From Aldrovandia affinis (Eukaryota; Chordata; Actinopteri; Notacanthiformes; Halosauridae), in assembly GCA_029706075.1 (NCBI GenBank), contig JAINUG010000074.1, positions 1 to 64,000 of the forward strand: a stretch of DNA of 64,000 bases, read 5' to 3'. Position 1 is the first letter of the stretch, and the number at the start of each line of letters is the position of its first letter. Positions 47,419-58,499 of the stretch are shown one piece after another. Under the pieces are notes generated by a model, which saw only the letters and a program-made list of their open reading frames with translations, ran no database searches and had not been told where the DNA came from. A program made the translations under genes and the position numbers.

Positions 47419-50400
47419 TAACGATATGTAACCAGTTTTGCGCATGTATGAACCAGAGAAGGACCGGCACCGCATGAACCTCTTGTAAACAGTGCAAAAG
47501 CACAGCAAAAGCAATTAAAAGTTTTCTGAATGGGGTATTGTGTACTGGCATGTGAATGTCAAGGACAACATGCGCATCGCTGAATGCTACAGAACGCAGC
47601 GTAACAAACGGAGATACACTGGCGTGACGCAGACCGCGCTCATAAATCAGTATCAACGGCTGCCCGTGATGTTCTTTTTGATGCGAATGTTTGAGAATTA
47701 ACATGAACAAATATGCCAAAAATCTGTATTAGTGGCACTGGTGACCTATTACAGTACTTTGTAGTTAAAGATGCCAATTTAAATAATGCTTTTGACATTT
47801 TTAAAATACAAAACGACAATGTTTATTAGCAATACTTGCGTATATTTACAGCTACAGCTATTCAGACATGGTTTAACCAAGGTTTTATAATAAGGTTATA
47901 AAAATAAGGTTATAATAAGGTTTTAGAAACCAAAATACATTTCTTTGAAAATCCATTTGAATCAATTTTGTAGGTGATATTTGGAATAGAGAATTCAGCA
48001 GGCTGCTGCCATGGCGTAGTTAGGGAGCAGGGTCACACCTGTCTTATTTTTTACTTTGTGTTCTCTCTTTCGGAAAATGCATTGACCATCATGTAAGTGC
48101 CTTGTAAATAAAGGGGAATATATACTGATTTACTAGAGCAAACAGAAATGCTGTATTGTTGGTGTCGTAACACTTGCTTCAGTACTCGAGTACACAATGC
48201 CCATTCAAAATCAGATTGACATTTATTCGTTAGTAAGAAATGTGATATGAAATGTTTTCTTTTTTCCATTAAACAGTATGGAAACCTTTGGATGAACCTT
48301 TTTTCATGTGTCATTGGTGAAGCATCCATTTTACGAGTGGTATCAAGACTACGAAGACGTTGAGCTGGTATAAAAAGTATCAATGTTCACTTTTTGAAGT
48401 TTAGCAAAGCACTTGCCAATTAGGTACAAAATCACATTTCTGGTCAGCATACTGATCGTGTTATTTAAAAAAATATGGCTAAATTGAAACGATAGCGCAA
48501 ACCAGTCATCTTTCAGAGGTGAAATAATACTCTTTGCAGCGCATTATTTATTTGTTTAGCGGATGCCACTATCAATTCACGTAACATACATTTTACACAG
48601 GCTGTTGCTTTCTCATAAAACCAGATATGGATTGAAGAAATGTAATAGATCTTTGGTCAAAGGTGCAGTGTCGTACCTAGGATCAGGGCCTGTAATGATA
48701 CGATCCTAAACCCAGGTCCGTAACGGTTGTCACACTCCCACCCAAATACCTCTTTTTTAACATTATGGAAGCAAAAACGAAATGCTGCTGGTTAACTAGC
48801 CCGCTAAAAATATAACTCACAATCAAATTTCAAATGACTGTTAAAGTTCTGTAGCTGGGTGCCCAAAATATGGAAACCTCTATGGCTCTATGTCTATGGC
48901 GGTCAAATGTTTCTGAAAGCAGGATTTGAGCCGATTCGTCCCCAGGCTTGGGTGCTTCAGGAGACTCCCTGGCGTTCTGGAGAGAAAACTGTTAAAAGTC
49001 ACGCCTGCAAGACAGCTACTGTAGGTACCTTCATTTCCTGCTGTCTTGCTGGTAGCCAGCTGTAAGTGTCACATTCAAAGGAGACTGTGCGCCAAGTTGC
49101 GGGCACTGCATTCTCTGCATTTTCGTTTCTCGGAACCGTGGCCAATTAATGGGGATATCTTCGTAAAAATGTACGAACCAGCAGGAAACCAAGCACCTCG
49201 AAGCCCTCTGTGCAAAACCCAAGCGCTTTTCCCAAACCTCAGCTCTCCTTTAGCAATAACAATCGAGAGCTGTCGTGGTTTTCCAGGGACCCGTGGTCAC
49301 ATTGCACAGAGGCCTTCAGGGACCTGTGAACAGGTATAATCTTCAGGTAGGATGACTGACACCACATGCAGTGGGCAGAGGGTCAAAGTAAAAGACCAAA
49401 CAAACAGATCAAATGGCAGGAGCTCCTAAGAGAATGACTGGGATGCTTGGGACGATTGACTGTAATGGTACAGGTGCCGGCTCAACCGAACAGAAATAGG
49501 GAAAGATGACCAACGCGAGCCCACTCGGCACACATATTCCTTGGCTTTTGGAACAGTTTGCGTTGGCAAAATGCTTTTTGAATGGGAACAGCGCATTGAC
49601 TCAGACTCTTATCTGGGTACATTGTTTTCGATAGGAAGACACTTGTTCAATATTATATTCGGAGGAAAGGTGTCAAATAACGCATTGTTGTTGTATTCTT
49701 CGGCAAGGTACTGAACCTTGATTGCTTCAGTACGCGTCTTGCAGTAGAAGTGGATGAGATTTTAAATAGAAGAAGGAGGAGGAGGAGAGGGAGAGGAGGA
49801 GGTAGAGAAGAAAGGAGGAAGAAAAACAACAACAATTATAAACCCCTTTATCTATTGTAAATGTTTTCTGACTGTTTTCAATTGTGAGATCATGTAGAAG
49901 CGATAAATGCTGAATTATGCATTAGGATGTCAAATAAACCAATTTGACCAATTTTTTTATCTGCCGGGATTGGTCTCCAGTCACCTCAGTGAACAGTACT
50001 TAAACTGGATATGTAGGTTTAAAATGTGGGTTGACATGGTTTGGGAAGTACATTTATTCATGATTTGGCAAAAAAAAACCTCTCATTGCATTGGAAACTG
50101 TCAGAAAACATGTGAAGGAGTGAATGGTATGGCTGTGTGTGATTCCATATTCCATCATTGCTTAACGTTGAACATGCATCTTGCCGTTGAAACCAGAATT
50201 AAGACAATATGTGTGGATAGAAGTGGTTCATTTGGCAGCTTTCTTCCGCGTGTAGTATTGAACAACAATCCTTTCAAATGTACGACCGCAAGCAGGTGTT
50301 AGATTGCCATATTTTCTGCAACGAGCATTTTCCATTCGTATTCGCAAGTGAGTCACAACAAAATGATTGGGCAAAACCTGTTCCATCTTCCCTGAAAGAT

Positions 50401-50762
50401 TATTTGTAACGTTATGGCTAACATCTGTTCTCCCAACCAACTTCATAATAATGGTGTTGGAACACCCATTAGCGGTTGTTCCCATTGCAGTCAATCGTGG
50501 CGATAATCCATCGCTGCAGTCATCCCCATAGTGCGTCCCTCAAACGTCGGGTGAGTAGCATGCTTCACACGGAAACAAATGGTAGTGGCGAATCAATGAG
50601 GCAACAGAAACCAACGAGTCCTCCTGCTCCTCATTTTCAGAAAATTTCACTGATTTCTTATGTGATTGCTTGATCTCATGAGACCTCAGGTCATGCCAGT
50701 GGTTAGTGGCACTGAATTAGTAGCAGGTCCTTTGAGGCAGGGTTGGTGGGGGGGGGACTCAC
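46266..50762 (-). other. Intron 41
   Basis: A 4.5-kb AT-rich intron. It contains a TA tract (47390-47420), a poor fragment of SINE family B (49690-49760) and a purine-rich GA stretch (49770-49830). I see no exon and no other recognisable feature. Confidence 0.65.
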
Positions 50763-50944
50763 ACTTTGTATGGAACGTCGGAAAGGGGCGAATTTGCCAT
50801 CAACCTCTTCCCAGCGTTTGTTGAGCTGGGTGAGGCGAGGCTCCACGAGCCGTGCAGCGCCCCCATCAGCCAACACCTGGGCTTGCACCCTCAACTCGCT
50901 CAGCTCAGCTCCACACTCTTCTGCTCCAGCTCCATGCCAATCTC
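50763..50944 (-). CDS. dmd: dmd exon 41 (frameshifted by a 5-bp duplication)
   Basis: The exon begins in phase 0 with EIGMELEQKSVELS, aligned to human EIDRELQKKKEELN. It then meets TGA in this frame. The remainder, coding ELRVQAQVLADGGAARLVEP and LTQLNKRWEEVDGKFAPFR, lies in another frame. At the change the minus strand reads GAGCTGAGCTGAGCGAG: the five bases TGAGC are present twice. One copy would give 177 bp and a continuous frame. The length here is 182 (human 183). The acceptor is TCACTAG and the donor GTGAGT. It codes the end of repeat 15. The lesion would truncate Dp427 and Dp260. Confidence 0.9.
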
Positions 50945-52824
50945 CTAGTGACCAAACCATCCGCAGGCACGGCGGGGGGAACCAGCCACAGTCGCACAGG
51001 GAGGAAACGACCACACGGTCACGGCGGGAGAAACCATCCGCATTCACGGGGGGGGGGGACACCAACCACATCGTGATACAGGGAGAAGTCGCACCGCACG
51101 ATCGCACAGGGAGAAACAATCGACGCAATCACGGCGGGAGAAACCATCCGCGGTCACACAGTCACCCAGCATCACAGTTACACGGGGCAAACCATCCAGG
51201 AACCATCCACAGTCACGCAGGGAGAAATCATCCACACAATCGCATAGAGAGAAATCATCCACCGTCACACAGAGAGAAATCACCCATACAATCGCATAGA
51301 GAGAAATCATCCACCGTCACACAGAGAAATCATCCATACAATCGCATAGAGAGAAATCATCCACCGTCACACAGAGAGAAATCATCCATACAATCACATA
51401 GAGAGAAATCATCCACCGTCACACAGAGAGAAATCATCCATACAATCGCATAGAGAGAAATCATCCACCGTCACACAGAGAGAAATCATCCATACAATCG
51501 CATAGAGAGAAATCATCCACCGTCACACAGAGAGAAATCACCCATACAATCGCATAGAGAGAAATCATCCACCACACAGAGAGAAATCATCCATACAATC
51601 ACATAGAGAGAAATCATCCACCGTCACACAGAGAGAAATCATCCATACAATCACACAGGAAGAGTCACAGTGACACCAGAAGAAACCATTTGCACAGTCA
51701 TACCGGGGGGGAAACCATGCCCACAAGCATACGGCGAGAAACCATCCACACAAGTACACAGAGAGAAACCACCAACAATCAGACGGGGCAGTACAGTCAC
51801 ACAAGGAATAACCATTCGCACAGAAGGGGGCATCCATCCACAACATCACAGGGGGAGGGAGGGGGAGGGGGCACCCACACAGTCACACAGAGAGAGCGCA
51901 GTCACACAGAGGAAATGAAGAGAGAGAAAGTTGCGATCAGGGGACACAGGTTGCCCACTTTATTATTGAGTGCTCACAGTGCTTACAGACTCTTCACTGG
52001 CGTCAGGGAATAGGCCGTGGGGCAGCATGTGCAAGTGTGTGTGTGTGTGTGTGCGTGAGTGTGTGCGGGAGAGTGCGTGAGGGTGTGCGCGTTCGCATCT
52101 GCGCTGTGCGTGCGTGCGTGCGTGCGTGCGTTGTGCGCGTGTCGTGTGGACCCGTGGCCAGGGCGCCACAGCCCGTCACAGGGCTGAGAGCAGCTGCTCC
52201 GTTGGCAGGGGGGAGAGGAGGATCTTTTATTCGGGAGCAGGAGGGGGAAGAGGAGCAGTCAGGGAGCCCTGTGCGCGGCTACTCGGCACAGAAAAGAAGC
52301 GGTGAAATGAGAGGCGACACAAAGAGGGGGGAGATCGCTGTGTGTGTGTGCGTGCTTATGCACCGGGGGGGGGGGGAGTGTGCTGGGGGACAGGTGTTTT
52401 TGCAGAAGAGGGCGCGGGTGTGACTGACAGGTGACACTCAAAAGGAGGGTGTCAACATGCACGGCGGGCCTTCCGCTTAGCGAAATGTCATTGTGATCAT
52501 CTGCAACAAAGACACACACAGTCAAATTATACCAGTTCTCTGCACACTAACACTTGCTAATGCTGTTCATTAACCCCTCCGGTTGTCTCTCGGTTTGATT
52601 ACGAGTAACGTGTTTGTGAGAGAGTATGTGTGTGTGTGTGTGTGGTGTGTGACAGTGGGCAGTGTGTGTGTGTGTGTGTGTATACACATCTCTGTATGTA
52701 TGTACATGCATTTGTGTATACAAGTGTGCATACTGTATGCATTTATTGTTACCTTAGTCTTCACACATGCGCATGAGTGCTTGTGAATGTATGCATTTGT
52801 GTGCATGGCTGAATGTGTTCATGG

Positions 52825-52857
<33 letters not shown>

Positions 52858-53065
52858 ATTGTAGGTGAAAAACACAGAGCGTAGACAATTTGTGTGTGAT
52901 TTGTGTGTCACCCGTGGAGTGTGTGTTTGCGAATGTGGGTGAGAGACATACTGTGAACTGTGTGTGTGTGTGCATGTGTGTGTGCGAGTGTGCGTGTGAT
53001 ATTGTGGACAGGATGCATGCGTGTCCGATGGGTAACTCCGCAAGCAGGCTCTCAGCAGGCCCTAC
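50945..53065 (-). other. Intron 40
   Basis: Contains a 52-bp minisatellite (51000-51660), short TG tracts (52037-52053, 52627-52680, 52830-52857) and GC-rich sequence (52080-52430) with 'gcgtgcgtgcgtgcgt' near 52110. No gene. Confidence 0.75.
51000..51660 (+). repeat. 52-bp minisatellite beside the exon 41 acceptor
   Basis: About eight good units (51200-51640) contain atccaccgtcacacagagag and tacaatcgcatagagagaaa. More diverged units lie towards exon 41. The array is within about 60-250 bases of the acceptor. Confidence 0.85.
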
Positions 53066-53218
53066 CTTCACCGTCTGCTCCTGCGGGGGGTCGGACAGCT
53101 CGGCCACGCTCCTCTCGATGTCGTCCAACCACTGCAGCAGGTCGTCGGACTTCCTGCGGTACTGGTACCACTGCGGAGCGATGGCCAGCGCCTTCCTCTT
53201 CCGCTGGGCACGCAGGTC
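53066..53218 (-). CDS. dmd: dmd exon 40
   Basis: This 153-bp exon (human 153) is phase 0 at both ends. It codes DLRAQRKRKALAIA, then PQWYQYRRKSDDLLQWLDD and ELSDPPQEQTVK of repeat 15. The acceptor is CGCGTGCAG and the donor GTAGGG. Confidence 0.97.
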
Positions 53219-53435
53219 CTGCACGCGGCGGCAGGGTAAGTGCTTGTTTGAAGTGCAGATGGGCCCCACGGGTCCATCCGAGAACAGCGCGCGCCACAGT
53301 TACTGTTTGCCTTCGACGGTAATCAACGGCAATGCGCTTAATCTTTAAGCGTCTTTAGATTACATTTTCACACCATTGCATTCCACTTGAATGATGTGCA
53401 GTAATAGTTGCACATTTAATATAATAGTTGCATGT

Positions 53436-53522
53436 TCCCATTGGGACCACATTTACTGAAGAATGTATGCATTGACCGCCGTGAGTCACTTTGGATAACA
53501 GCGTCTGCTAAATGGCATATAT
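53436..53522 (+). mobile_element. tRNA-derived SINE, family A, 3' fragment
   Basis: Only the body and tail are present (gggaccacatttactgaaga, cactttggataacagcgtct, taaatggcatatat). The tRNA head is absent. Confidence 0.75.
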
Positions 53523-53552
53523 ATTATATTATAGTTGTAGTAATGTAATTTT

Positions 53553-53606
53553 TTACCTTCACAGTGTTGTACTTGAGTGTGTGTGTACCTTCACAGTGCT
53601 GTACTT

Positions 53607-53702
<96 letters not shown>

Positions 53703-53724
53703 CTTCACAGTGTTGTACTTGTAC

Positions 53725-53760
<36 letters not shown>

Positions 53761-53862
53761 ACCTTCACAGTGTTGTACTTGTGTGTGTGTGTGTGTACCT
53801 TCACAGTGTTGTACTTGTGTGTGTGTGTGTGTGTGTGTATGTACCTTCACAGTGTTGTACTT

Positions 53863-53901
<39 letters not shown>

Positions 53902-53926
53902 TATGTACCTTCACAGTGTTGTACTT

Positions 53927-53997
<71 letters not shown>

Positions 53998-54160
53998 TAT
54001 GTACCTTCACAGTGTTGTACTTGAGTGTGTGTGTGTGTGTGTGTGTGTGTGTCTATGTACCTTCACAGTGTTGTACTTGAGTGTGTGTGTGTGTCTGTGT
54101 GTGTATGTACCTTCACAGTGTTGTACTTGAGTGTGTGTGTGTGTCTGTGTGTGTATGTAC
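53553..54160. repeat. Minisatellite made of the exon 39 end, its donor and TG runs
   Basis: Ten copies of accttcacagtgttgtactt are separated by TG runs of different length. They start at about 53555, 53587, 53701, 53761, 53797, 53843, 53907, 54003, 54059 and 54109. On the minus strand this is the last 18-19 coding bases of exon 39 followed by GT. The true exon end at 54161 is the eleventh member. One copy (53587) has a substitution. Confidence 0.93.
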
Positions 54161-54295
54161 CTTCACAGTGTTGTACTTGCTGTGCAGCTGGTCGTGTTTC
54201 ACGCGGATCTCTTCCCTTTTCTCCTCATCAGGCACTCTCTTCTGCAGGTTCTCCCCCTTCTCCAGCAGCTCCTTCACTGCCCCCTCATCACAGTC
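54161..54295 (-). CDS. dmd: dmd exon 39
   Basis: This 135-bp exon (human 138) is phase 0 at both ends. It codes DCDEGAV, KELLEKGENLQKRVPDEEK and DQLHSKYNTVK of repeat 15. The acceptor is TTACAG and the donor GTACAT. The end of this exon is repeated ten times downstream in the intron; the copies lie beyond the true end and do not carry the rest of the exon. Confidence 0.95.
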
Positions 54296-55335
54296 CTGTA
54301 AGGGAGAGAGAGAGACAGCTACGCTGGTCACACACACTGAGACACACTGAGACGGAAGGAGGTATGAAAACAATGAATATCAGGCACGTGCAGTGGGGCT
54401 CATCTTTGAGCGAGCAGACCGCAAGGACAACTAGAACGCTCTCCGCGGAGCTGAGCTGTCGGCAGCCCTGAAGAATGATACTGTCACAACATTATCTAAA
54501 ATCAAATTACTGCAAAAGGCAATCAGCATCCTTCATTTGTTTCACTCTTAATGTTTTGCTGTTTTTCAACCGATCTGTCTAATTAAAAATGTAATAGACA
54601 TCTAAAAATACCGCCTGAATGTATCGGTGTACACAGCAAAGTTCAGTTCAGTGTACCTTTTTCTGTGGTTATTTTAATTAACAACCTCCAGCACTAATTA
54701 AGGCCTATGACATCAGGTGATTTAATTTCCTGTCAAATCAATGGCTCCGGTTAAGTGATGAAGTTGTAATTATCACGAGAAGCCCGCGGATCGGCTCTGG
54801 AACGCATTATATTATTCATGTGCTTAGCAGAATCTCTTATCTGTCTGGGGCATAACGTACGCCTTACCCTTCCCTTAGCCTGGCTGCCGGGCTGCGAGCA
54901 AACAGCAGCCTCCCAGGGTAGAGAACGCAGATTGGAAGCACACCAAGCAAGCTATTTACTTTTGAATACTGCCCTGATTATGTGAGGGACCGCTGACTAC
55001 TGGCTACTGACCAAATTCCATCAATTTGTAGCGCCGTGCCTACCACAGAACACTGGGAAAGGTCACCTAATTACGGGAAATACCACCCCACTGCTCAAAC
55101 TCATTACTGGTATAAAGGTGGATCATTTGTTACGGCTCAATTCCAGCCTGTTTCGCATTAATTAGCTTATGAAAAGCTTATGCTAGCGATCGGTCTGGCA
55201 TCTCGGTTCGTGGGGGTTAAGATGGTGCCTGGGGAGGGGTGCAGGCGGCTGCTATCGGTCCAGCGCCTCGGCGTCGAGGGGTTAAGGCGGCGTACGGGAG
55301 GGGTGTAGGAGGGGGTAGGCAGCTGTGGAACTCAC
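54296..55335 (-). other. Intron 38, with a candidate conserved non-coding part
   Basis: A 1-kb intron nearly free of repeats. The stretch 54500-54860 is rich in TAATTA, TTAATTA and CATTTG-type motifs. It looks like conserved vertebrate non-coding sequence, but only an alignment could show it. Confidence 0.45.
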
Positions 55336-55458
55336 GCCGCCCTGTTCGAAGTCCTCCTCTTTCAGGTTCTCCCCCTGTTGCACTTCCTCCTCCAGGAGGT
55401 CCAGCCAGATCCGAGCCTCGCTGTGGTACTGCTCTACCTCTTTCATCGAAGCGGCAGT
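55336..55458 (-). CDS. dmd: dmd exon 38
   Basis: This 123-bp exon (human 123) is phase 0 at both ends. It codes TAASMKEVEQYHSEARIW, then DLLEEEVQQGENLKEEDF and EQGG of repeats 14/15. The acceptor is TATGTGCAG and the donor GTGAGT. Confidence 0.96.
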
Positions 55459-55484
55459 CTGCACATACAGAGATGCATTACACA

Positions 55485-55541
<57 letters not shown>

Positions 55542-56452
55542 TCACAAACACATCATATAGTTAGACCATATACTGACACACATACTATACACTCACATCC
55601 AATAGACCATATGGATACTGTGCAATCACCTCATACACACACACACACAGCAACAAATTACACATTCACGTTACACACATTCTACATTCACACACAATAC
55701 ATTTACATTATGCAAAAACACACAGATATGATCTACACACTCATATTACACAAGAAAATCACACACGTTATATCCACTCACACACAAGTGCTGCACACTA
55801 TGACTCACATACATTTGCTTACATAATACACTCAAACACCCACTATATGCTCAAATACTTATTCTACACTAGACCCATGGCTATACTGAAAATATATATA
55901 ACATTACATAGAGGTAACTGCCAAAATAAAGGGGACACTTGGGTAAATGAAGGGTTCTGGAGGCTCTATTATGGTGTGGGATGCATTTTCCTGCCATGTT
56001 TTAGGTCCACTCAAACCATTAGAAGGCAAGGTAAATGCCAAGAAATATAAAGGCATTCTGGGTGACCACCTTCATTCTATGGTGAAGCATTTCTATCCTG
56101 GTGGGAGTGGTCTCCTCCAGGATGGCAATGCCTGATACAAGGCAAAAGAGTTCACTGAATGGTTTGATGGGCATGAAAATGATGTAAACATATGCCATGT
56201 CTGTGCCAGTCATCAGATCTCAACTCAATTTGACACTTATGGGAGATTCTGAGGCGGCACCTAAGACAGTGTTGCCACCACCATCAACAGAACACCGAAT
56301 GATGCAATGTCTCACGGAAGAATGGTGTTGTGTCCCTCCAAAGAGTTCCAGACACTTGAGCTCTGAAGCTGAGCACTGAAGCTGTTCTGGTCGCTCGTGG
56401 TGGCCTAACGCCCTATCGAGACATTTTATGTTGGTGTTTCCTTTATTTTGGC

Positions 56453-56486
<34 letters not shown>

Positions 56487-56552
56487 TATACACACACACA
56501 CACACACACACACATTCTACACAATACATTCAACGCCACATATGCTCGGTAC
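55459..56552 (-). other. Intron 37
   Basis: Contains CA tracts (55485-55540 and 56490-56515), a TA tract (56457-56485) and Tc1-like copy B (55911-56459). Confidence 0.8.
55911..56459 (+). mobile_element. Internally deleted Tc1-like element, copy B
   Basis: The ends are gtaactgccaaaataaaggg and cctttattttggcaattata. Inside are degenerate Tc1 transposase fragments in plus orientation (GSGGSIMVWDAFSCHVLGPL, then a broken LLQDGNA motif). The structure is the same as copy A in intron 62. Confidence 0.8.
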
Positions 56553-56723
56553 CTGTCCAGTTCTGATTCGCCGGGAGATTTCCTCAAAGCGCAGGTTGAA
56601 CTGTTCCAGTTTGGGCTCCACCACGGCCCGGCAGTGTTCCCCTCGGTTCTTCATCAGGTCCTCAGCCTCCACCTGCACGGCCTCCGCCTTCACACGCATG
56701 TCCTCCAGCTCCGCCCGCAGCTC
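56553..56723 (-). CDS. dmd: dmd exon 37
   Basis: This 171-bp exon (human 171) is phase 0 at both ends. It codes ELRAELEDMRVKAEAVQV, KNRGEHCRAVVEPKLEQF and NLRFEEISRRIRTGQ of repeat 14. The acceptor is GCTGTGCAG and the donor GTACCG. Confidence 0.96.
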
Positions 56724-57098
56724 CTGCACAGCCACCGCAGGCAAAAACTCAGGTAAACACAGGTAAATAACTCAGGTAACACGGGTAAACACAGGCAAAT
56801 AACCCAGGTAAACACAGGCAAATAACTCAGGTGACGCAGCCAAATAACAGACAGGGAATCAAACTCCGGGACACGAAGGAGCTTCGGGTACAAATACGCC
56901 CAAATGTTCTGGACAGGACAGCAGCCCAGTGCAGGACTGATACTGCGATCCATTCCCTTAAGGAGTAACAGGACGTTTCCCCTTAAACACGGTCAAACGC
57001 TGGGCAAAGACAGCCACACACGAGCGAACACAAACTTACATCGGCACCGAATACTACAGACGACACACAGGTGCTGGGATAGCCCTGCTTTCACACAC
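56724..57098 (-). other. Intron 36
   Basis: A 375-bp intron. Near exon 37 there are several degenerate 'aactcaggtaaacacaggta' repeats (56745-56835). Nothing else is seen. Confidence 0.8.
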
Positions 57099-57221
57099 CT
57101 TCAGGACCTGGTCACTGGAGGCCTGGGTGTCAGACTCATCCAGCAGGATCTCGGCTCGGTACATCCAGGCGGTGATCTGAGCAATGTTCTGATCCAGTGA
57201 TTCCATCTGCCTCTGGTAGTC
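57099..57221 (-). CDS. dmd: dmd exon 36
   Basis: This 123-bp exon (human 129) is phase 0 at both ends. It codes DYQRQMESLDQNIAQITAW, then RAEILLDESDTQASSDQVLK of repeat 13/14. It is two codons shorter than human. The acceptor is CCCACACAG and the donor GTGTGT. Confidence 0.95.
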
Positions 57222-57772
57222 CTGTGTGGGAGAAGGAGTGCGTTTTCCACATGGTCCACTGCCTCCGTCCAGAGTGACAGTGTCTGTGTCCCAGTAACCT
57301 CCACTCTGAGCCTCGTCCCGTCAGCCCCCAGTGTCCCTCCCGTGTTTATAAATTAGGTAACTCAGAGGTTGCAGGTTCAATTCCCAGGTGGGGGCACTGC
57401 CGTTGTACGCTTGAGCAAGGTACTTAACCTGAATTGCTTCAGTAAAATATCCAGCTGTATAAATGGATTGTATGTAAAGAAATGTAAACTGTGTAAGTCG
57501 CTCTGGATAAGAGCGTCTGCTAAATGCCTAAAATGTCATGTAAATGTAGGTATTATAAATACATCCCATTCTGCCCTATGACCGAAATACCAGTCAGGGC
57601 CACAAGAGAGCAGAGCACAGGAAGAGGAGAGCAAAGCGTAACCGAGGGTACAGGGTACAGTCTCAGCAGGAGGGTAGAGTACCGTCTCTCGGAAAGAGTA
57701 AGGCACGGTCTCATTGCAGCCCCGACCGAAGAGTAGCGCACGGCGAATCGCGTGGGCGGTCGGACGACTTAC
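57222..57772 (-). other. Intron 35
   Basis: A 551-bp intron; a SINE of family B (57350-57545) takes up over a third of it. No other feature. Confidence 0.85.
57350..57545 (+). mobile_element. tRNA-derived SINE, family B, copy 1
   Basis: The head is incomplete (B-box region ggttgcaggttcaattccca). The body and tail have gcaaggtacttaacctgaat, tgtataaatggattgtatgt and cgctctggataagagcgtct. It matches the copy at 61593. Confidence 0.88.
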
Positions 57773-57952
57773 CAGCAGCAGGTTGAGCCACTCCTCGCTG
57801 CGGGACGTGACGGCGATCCAGTTGCAGTTGAGCAGGCTGACCTTGTCCTCCACCAGACTCTCCTGTCCCTTCAGCATGGCCTTCAGGGTGTCGGCCAGCT
57901 CCATCACGCTCCGCAGCTGCGGCTCGTGCCGCTCCGTGTCCTTCTGCGTGGC
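57773..57952 (-). CDS. dmd: dmd exon 35
   Basis: This 180-bp exon (human 180) is phase 0 at both ends. It codes ATQKDTERHEPQLRSVMEL, LVEDKVSLLNCNWIAVTSR and SEEWLNLLL of repeat 13. The acceptor is TTTCTCCAG and the donor GTAAGT. Confidence 0.97.
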
Positions 57953-58328
57953 CTGGAGAAAGAGGGGGGAGGGGAGAGCGGAGCGTGACGTGGGCCGTGC
58001 GACGTGCGGGCGAGGCCAAGGTGTGCGAAAGGGGACAGAGGACCGGGGGATAAGTGTGAAACGGGCGTGACGGCACGTCACATGCGGATGGAGCCAAGGC
58101 TTGTGAAAGGGGACACAGGACCGGGGGATAAGTGTGGAACAGGCGTGACGGCACGTCACGTGTGGACGGAACTAAGGCTTGTGAAAGGGGACACAGGGCC
58201 AGGGGATAAGTGTGAAACGGGTGTGCGAGAGGGGGCAGGTCTGTCGATAGGTTCATTCACCCGAGAGCAGGCGAATTAAGCCACCTCGTGAGAGCGGAGT
58301 GAGACACGGGATGTGGCCGATCTCCTAC
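57953..58328 (-). other. Intron 34
   Basis: A 376-bp intron with three tandem 78-bp units (about 58000-58235). Each contains gaaaggggacacaggaccgg and gataagtg. Confidence 0.85.
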
Positions 58329-58499
58329 CTTGGCCCAGGACACTTCAGCGTCCAGCTCTTTGGGCATTCCCTCCACGGCCGACCTACGGGTCAGCTCGGC
58401 GTCCGTCGCAGCCAGCCACTCCGTCAAACTATTCACTTCCTTGCGCAGTTTCCGTGACAACTTCAGACTCTTCTCCAACTGTTGCTTCCCCTCCGTCAC
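58329..58499 (-). CDS. dmd: dmd exon 34
   Basis: This 171-bp exon (human 171) is phase 0 at both ends. It codes VTEGKQQLEKSLKLSRKLRK, LTEWLAATDAELTRRSAVE and DAEVSWAK of repeat 12/13. The acceptor is TGTGAACAG and the donor GTAGGA. Confidence 0.97.

Larger units (their letters stand above)
53219..54160 (-). other. Intron 39
   Basis: A fragment of SINE family A (53436-53522) and then an array of TG tracts with copies of the exon 39 end (53553-54160) fill most of the intron. Confidence 0.85.

Noticed and set aside
50980-51660. CRISPR-like array of regularly spaced repeats
   Set aside because: The repeats are contiguous minisatellite units with no unique spacers, in an intron of a vertebrate gene.
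53577-54130. Cysteine/valine-rich frames (CVCVCV)
   Set aside because: These are TG microsatellites mixed with copies of the exon 39 end.
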